A DNA stretch of 64,000 nucleotides from NCBI GenBank assembly GCA_029261855.1, contig JAJDAN010000089.1:420015-484014 (forward strand), read 5' to 3'. Source of the DNA: Deltaproteobacteria bacterium. GTDB taxonomy: Bacteria; Myxococcota_A; UBA9160; UBA4427. The position numbers were made by a program, and so were the translations under genes. Shown here in pieces: positions 60,034 to 64,000 of the stretch; the stretch's first letter is position 1; the number at the start of each line of letters is the position of its first letter. The notes under the pieces are model-generated. The model made no database searches and was not told where the DNA came from. It saw only the letters and a list, made by a program, of their open reading frames with translations.

Positions 60034-61095
60034 GTGAACTTCGAGCGGGGCCTGACGGCCTCTCTACTCTGCTCTTGCGTCGCCACCGCGACGCTCCTTC
60101 TCGTGACGACAGGGCCAGCCCTCGCGGTCGACCTGGCGCGTCCGGATGCCCACGCGCCGATCGGCGTGATGGGAGACCACATACATCACGAAGGAGAGGT
60201 CATGCTCTCCTACCGCTACATGCGAATGCACATGGACGGCAATCGCAACAACGACCACCACGTGCCCGTCGACGACATCGTGCTTCCGGGCGGCACCTAT
60301 CGCGTGGCACCGACGAACATGGACATGCAGATGCACATGCTGGGTGCCATGTACGCGCCCAGGGACTGGGTGACCCTCATGGTGATGTTTCCGTTCACCG
60401 TGATCGACATGGACCACGTCACCGCCATGGGTCAGAAATTCACGACCCGATCCAGCGGCATCGGTGACATCAAGACCAGCGCCCTCATCCGACTGTGGGA
60501 AAACGAAGACAACGAGGTGCACGCGAACGCCGGCATCAGCTGGCCCAGCGGGTCCATCAGCCGCAAGGACGACACGCCCGCGTCCATGGGGCAGAACACA
60601 CTGCTCCCCTACCCCATGCAGCTGGGTTCGGGGACGGTCGATCTGCTGCCCGGCGTCACCTACAACGGGCAGTCCGACTTTCTGTCCTGGGGCGGGCAAG
60701 CGATGGGCACCGTCCGCCTCGGTCGAAATTCGCAGAACTACCGCCTCGGAAACCAGTACATGCTGACGGGCTGGGCCTCCGCGTTGCCGAGCGAGTGGGT
60801 CTCGACGGGCCTGCGCATGCAGTGGCGGCAATGGTTCAACATCGAGGGCCAGGACGATCGTCTGGGCTCGCCGATGGGCGTCCCGGCAGAGGACTTCGTG
60901 CCCACCGCCGACCCCAAACTGCGCGCCGGCAAGCAGCTGGACATTGGGCCCAACATCAACTTCCTGATGAAAAAGGGTCCGCTGAAGGGAACCCGCCTCG
61001 CTTTCGAGATGCTCTTCCCGGTCTATCGGAATCTCGATGGCCCGCAGTTGGAGAACGATTGGACGCTCACCGCGGGCGTCCAATACGCGTTCTGA
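60034..61095 (+). CDS. Outer-membrane beta-barrel 'transporter' family protein, His/Met-rich
   Basis: The GTG at 60034 follows GGGAG by 6 bases; a start at 60013 or 59971 is also open. The 353-residue protein has a signal peptide (ATLLLVTTGPALAV). It then has the family pattern DAHAPIGVMGDHIHHEGEV, MLSYRYMRMHMDGNR and TVIDMDHVTAMGQKF, and ends VQYAF with the terminal aromatic of an outer-membrane barrel. Many His and Met residues (MDMQMHMLGAM) suggest soft-metal binding. I recall relatives beside copper-resistance genes. No metal pump is in the window. Confidence 0.75.
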   Translation: MNFERGLTASLLCSCVATATLLLVTTGPALAVDLARPDAHAPIGVMGDHIHHEGEVMLSYRYMRMHMDGNRNNDHHVPVDDIVLPGGTYRVAPTNMDMQMHMLGAMYAPRDWVTLMVMFPFTVIDMDHVTAMGQKFTTRSSGIGDIKTSALIRLWENEDNEVHANAGISWPSGSISRKDDTPASMGQNTLLPYPMQLGSGTVDLLPGVTYNGQSDFLSWGGQAMGTVRLGRNSQNYRLGNQYMLTGWASALPSEWVSTGLRMQWRQWFNIEGQDDRLGSPMGVPAEDFVPTADPKLRAGKQLDIGPNINFLMKKGPLKGTRLAFEMLFPVYRNLDGPQLENDWTLTAGVQYAF

Positions 61096-61120
61096 AGCCA
61101 GGCGTCCTCGCGTCCGGTTC

Positions 61121-61165
61121 GGCGGACCGCTACAGCTGCGTGCAAAGCAGCTGTAGCGGTCCGCC
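61121..61165 (+). terminator. Perfect 19-bp stem hairpin after the porin-like gene
   Basis: GGCGGACCGCTACAGCTGC and its exact reverse complement flank a 7-base loop (GTGCAAA), 25 bases past the stop codon at 61095. It is the strongest hairpin in the window. No T run follows, so it may be an intrinsic terminator of the GC-rich type or a mobile palindromic element. Confidence 0.65.
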
Positions 61166-61204
61166 CTGTGCGCCCTATGATGACGCCCATTCTGGGACTG
61201 GGGG

Positions 61205-62680
61205 GTGAGGCGAATGCCGGCGACGAGTCCGAGACCTGTACCGCCCCAGAAGATCCTGCTCGTCAAGCCACACGCCCGGCTGACCACCATCCTCGGCCTG
61301 CAGCGTTTCATGGTGCTCGAGCCGCTCGAGTTCGGGTACCTCGCCGCAGCGGCACCCGGCCACGACTACCGCGTGCTCGACCTGCGCTTGTTCCGCGCGC
61401 CCCAGAAGGCGTTCGACCGGATGCTCCGCCGTTTCCAGCCGGACATCGTCGGCTTCACCGGCTACTCGCATGAAGCCACGGCCATCAAGTCACTGGCCCA
61501 GCAGGTCCGCGAACGACTGCCCCGCACGCGGATCATCGTCGGGGGACATCACGCCACCTCGGCACCCCACGATCTCGACAAACCCCAGATCGACGCCATC
61601 GTCCGAGGCGAAGGCCCGATTTCGTGGAGCACCGTGGTCGAGGCAGCCGCGCGAGGAAAGGATTTCGCCGGGATCCCGAACGTGCTGGTGCCGGGTGCCG
61701 GCTACGACGCCGAAGCGGCGAAGGGATGGCCTCTGGCCACCGACCCCGCTTCGATGCCCCAGCCGCGCCGTGACCTGTGGGATCCGCGCAGCTACTACTC
61801 GGTCTGGGCCGCCGAGAAGCTCCCGCGATTCGCATCCGTGTTCCCAGCGGTGTCGATGGTGCGCACTTCCTGGGGCTGTCCCATGAAGTGTTCCTTCTGC
61901 GTGGTGCCGCACCTCAGCCAACAGACCCATCGCCCGCGGCCCGTGGACGCCGTCTGCGACGAACTCGAGCAGCTGTCGACGGACTACGTCTACTTTTCGG
62001 ACGACGAGAACTTCATCAACAAGGACTTCTCCTGGGAGCTCGCGGAGGAGATCGAGCGGCGCGGGATCCGCAAGCGCTACTTCGCCTGGACCCGCTCGAC
62101 CACCGTCAACCGGTCGCCGGAGCTCATGAAGAAGTGGGGACAGATCGGGCTGGACGGCATCTTCATCGGCTTCGAGTTCATCGACGACGCCGAGCTGAAG
62201 GCGGCCTCCAAGGCGAGCACCGTCAAGGCCAACGAGAAGGCGCTCGACACCTTGCGCGCCATGGACATCGTCGTCCACGCGGCATTCATCCTGCGCGGCG
62301 AGTACGACGTCGATGACTTCGAGAAGCTTCGCAGCTACGTCCAGGCCATGCCGCCGTCCCAATGCAGCTTCACCTGCTTCACGCCGATTCCGGGCACCGA
62401 AGAATATGCGGACTACGAACCGCGCTTCGTGGTTCCCGGCGAACGCGCGTACGATCTGCACGACTGCATGCACCCGTTGATGAAGACCAAGCTTCCCCTG
62501 CGAGAGTTCAGCGCGCGCTTCGCGACCCAGGTGATCGAGGGCATCCACAAGACGCCTCTGCGCAGCAATCACCACCTGGCGCCGCCGAAGGACATGCTGC
62601 GGGTCTGGCAGGCGGACCGCAGCTACTACCGGGGCTTCCAGAAGCTCTACCGAGACTATCCCCGCGAGCTCTGGGACTAG
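61205..62680 (+). CDS. Radical SAM protein with a B12-binding-like domain
   Basis: The 491-residue protein has an N-terminal Rossmann domain of the cobalamin-binding type (LEPLEFGYLAAAAPGHDY, DIVGFTGYSHE, IIVGGHHAT). A radical SAM barrel follows with the iron-sulfur motif CPMKCSFC (Cys225, Cys229, Cys232). The DxHxxG cobalamin ligand is absent, as in many class B methylases. It likely methylates or rearranges a lipid or natural product; hopanoid methylases have this layout. The start is GTG 61205 or ATG 61214. A strong hairpin lies upstream. Confidence 0.85.
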   Translation: MRRMPATSPRPVPPQKILLVKPHARLTTILGLQRFMVLEPLEFGYLAAAAPGHDYRVLDLRLFRAPQKAFDRMLRRFQPDIVGFTGYSHEATAIKSLAQQVRERLPRTRIIVGGHHATSAPHDLDKPQIDAIVRGEGPISWSTVVEAAARGKDFAGIPNVLVPGAGYDAEAAKGWPLATDPASMPQPRRDLWDPRSYYSVWAAEKLPRFASVFPAVSMVRTSWGCPMKCSFCVVPHLSQQTHRPRPVDAVCDELEQLSTDYVYFSDDENFINKDFSWELAEEIERRGIRKRYFAWTRSTTVNRSPELMKKWGQIGLDGIFIGFEFIDDAELKAASKASTVKANEKALDTLRAMDIVVHAAFILRGEYDVDDFEKLRSYVQAMPPSQCSFTCFTPIPGTEEYADYEPRFVVPGERAYDLHDCMHPLMKTKLPLREFSARFATQVIEGIHKTPLRSNHHLAPPKDMLRVWQADRSYYRGFQKLYRDYPRELWD

Positions 62681-62710
62681 ACGCGAAGCTCCGCGAGCGG
62701 GCTCGCCCCC

Positions 62711-63895
62711 TCACGCAAGGCAGCCGTACACGGCGTCCACCAGACGTTGGGTCCGCGTCGTCTGCCAGCGGTCGCCCGGGCGATTCATCACGTAGCCGAA
62801 GGCGAGATCGGCTTCGAGGTCGGCGAAGCCCAGTGCGCCCCCGTACCCGTAGTGCCCGAATGACCTCTCGCCGCGGCCGAGGGGCCGGTCGGGGCCGGAT
62901 ACCTGGAAGCCCACACCGAAGCGCGACGGTCGACCGAGCACACGGTCCGGGCCGTCGACGTGCACGCGGATGGCGTCGCCCAGCAGGCTGCGCCCGGGCC
63001 AATCGACGCCCGACGGCCCGGGCCCCAGCAGCGCGGCGTAGAGCGCCGCGACACCGCGAGCGGTCGCGTGACCGTTGGTGGAAGGAACCACCGCCTCTCG
63101 CCAGGCCGCCGTGTTGACGGTTCCGATGCCGGACAGGCCGCTGGGGTTGAAGTAGCAGTGCCACACCATGTAGTCGTGCACTTCGTCGCCCGTCGGGGGG
63201 AAGGCCATCGCCCACTGCTCGGGTGTCGTCAGCACGGCCTGTGGCGCCACCATCTCTGCGACGCGCGGGTGCTCGCTGCGCGGAAGCCCGAAGTAGAAGC
63301 CGTCGACATCCAGCGCCGACATGACCCGCGCCAGCATGACGTTCACGGGTACACCGCTGGCGCGGCGAATCACCTCACCCACCAGGTAGCCAAAGGTGTT
63401 CGTGTGGTAGCCGTGCGCCGTGCCCGGTTCCCAGTACGGACGCTGTGCGGCGAGCGCGGCGCACATGCGCGACCAGTCCTGCCAGGCGTCTTCCGGCAGG
63501 CGCTCGCGAACCGCGGGCAGGCCCGCCTGGTGCGAGGCCAGCTGGCGCACCGTCACGCGGTCCTTGCCAGCCACCCCGAATTCCGGCCAGACTGCGGCGA
63601 CGGCCTGGTCTAGATCGAGTGCTCCCGACTCGACGGCCCCCAGGAGCAGCATCGCCGTGACGCCCTTGCCCACCGAGTAGACGTTGACGAGGGTGTCGCG
63701 ATCCCAGGCACGCGTACGCGCGGCATCTCGATGGCCGCCCCACAGGTCCACCACCGTCCGGCCGCCGACCCGGACGCACAGCCCCGCGCCGATCTCGTCC
63801 TCGGCGTCGAAGTTCTCGGCGAACGCCTCGCGAACGCCGCCGAAGCGCAGGTCGAAGTGCCCTCCGATCCGAACCGTACTAGGAGCGTCAGCCAA
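62711..63895 (-). CDS. Serine hydrolase of the class C beta-lactamase family
   Basis: The 394-residue protein has the SxxK motif in NVYSVGKGV (Ser74, Lys77) and a Tyr-type second motif in HGYHTNTFGY near residue 163. HYGYGGALGF near the C terminus stands for the third HxG site. There is no signal peptide. These are esterases, peptidases or beta-lactamase relatives such as EstB and LpqK-type enzymes. The start is a TTG at 63895 inside the first 61-bp repeat; no better ATG or GTG is near the conserved N terminus, so the true start is uncertain. Confidence 0.82.
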   Translation of the reverse strand: MADAPSTVRIGGHFDLRFGGVREAFAENFDAEDEIGAGLCVRVGGRTVVDLWGGHRDAARTRAWDRDTLVNVYSVGKGVTAMLLLGAVESGALDLDQAVAAVWPEFGVAGKDRVTVRQLASHQAGLPAVRERLPEDAWQDWSRMCAALAAQRPYWEPGTAHGYHTNTFGYLVGEVIRRASGVPVNVMLARVMSALDVDGFYFGLPRSEHPRVAEMVAPQAVLTTPEQWAMAFPPTGDEVHDYMVWHCYFNPSGLSGIGTVNTAAWREAVVPSTNGHATARGVAALYAALLGPGPSGVDWPGRSLLGDAIRVHVDGPDRVLGRPSRFGVGFQVSGPDRPLGRGERSFGHYGYGGALGFADLEADLAFGYVMNRPGDRWQTTRTQRLVDAVYGCLA

Positions 63896-64000
63896 GACGC
63901 AGTCTTGGGGCGCGACGACGCAAAGGTCGCCGACCGCAGCTAGGAGCGTCAGCCAAGACGCAGTCTTGGGGCGCGACGACGCAAAGGTCGCCGACCGCAG
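63879..64000. repeat. Two perfect 61-bp tandem repeats at the window edge
   Basis: Two identical, adjoining 61-bp units (63879-63939 and 63940-64000) begin CTAGGAGCGTCAGCC and end CGCCGACCGCAG. Each contains CCAAGAC-GCA-GTCTTGG, GCGTC-N6-GACGC, GCGAC-N9-GTCGC and GGTCG-C-CGACC inverted repeats. The window ends with the second unit, so the array may go on. The TAGGAGCG...CGCGAC frame recalls REP elements of Pseudomonas and Xanthomonas; that link is inference. Confidence 0.85.

Noticed and set aside
63879..64000. Integron attC sites or a CRISPR array at the right edge
   Set aside because: The units are perfectly identical and abut with no spacers or cassettes, and I see no RYYYAAC/GTTRRRY core sites or Cas genes.

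Overview
The window is 64 kb of gene-dense, GC-rich bacterial chromosome with about 55 protein genes. Genes run on both strands in short operons with many 1-8 bp stop/start overlaps. I found no rRNA, tRNA, CRISPR array, insertion sequence or phage gene. The content points to a free-living, metabolically versatile Gram-negative bacterium: an outer-membrane porin-like protein, lipoproteins, a PEP-CTERM protein, RND and MFS transporters, and many genes for oxidation and ring cleavage of organic substrates. A predicted selenoprotein shows that the organism probably decodes UGA as selenocysteine. An uncultured proteobacterial, myxococcotal or desulfobacterotal relative would fit, but the window has no phylogenetic marker and this placement is weak.

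Layout. 1-11.3 kb: the end of a MscS channel gene, a broken lipoprotein gene, an SDR-sulfotransferase-DUF1214 operon, an AtoE-type fatty acid transporter, a TauD-type dioxygenase, a YfhO-like membrane protein, an amidohydrolase, and a two-gene nucleotidyltransferase module that resembles a toxin-antitoxin pair. 11.4-16.9 kb: a DUF4124 protein, a selenocysteine-containing peroxiredoxin/DsbD-alpha fusion read through an in-frame TGA, an MBOAT/SGNH acylation pair and a crotonase. 17-20.6 kb: a promoter and a four-gene operon (FAH hydrolase, extradiol dioxygenase, two GST-like proteins) that looks like a meta-cleavage catabolic unit. 20.6-34 kb: DoxX, YhhN, MFS, a coupled Baeyer-Villiger monooxygenase/PhyH pair, a beta-helix protein, a kinase fusion, a P450, a CBS protein, a haem c lipoprotein and a KstD-like flavoprotein.

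34-44.6 kb: an APH-like kinase/DUF6285/crotonase operon, a TPR-like protein, a second SDR, an HTTM-thioesterase operon, an HsaA-like flavin monooxygenase, an SGNH hydrolase and a sulfatase. 44.6-52.7 kb: a BtrH-like acyltransferase overlapping a PEP-CTERM exoprotein, a lipoprotein followed by four 19-bp repeats, a DUF3604 protein and a coiled-coil protein. 52.7-64 kb: a paired acyl-CoA dehydrogenase, an RND/MMPL exporter, an isochorismatase-fold protein without its catalytic residues, a His/Met-rich putative metal module, a radical SAM protein, a serine hydrolase, and at the very edge two perfect 61-bp tandem repeats.

The acyl-CoA dehydrogenases, crotonases, SDRs, thioesterase, BVMO, P450 and KstD-like enzyme together suggest growth on sterol-like, alicyclic or aromatic compounds through CoA thioesters, but no substrate can be fixed from sequence alone. 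Seven genes carry a TANNNT box exactly 6 bases before the start codon and no Shine-Dalgarno sequence, which suggests leaderless transcription is common in this genome.
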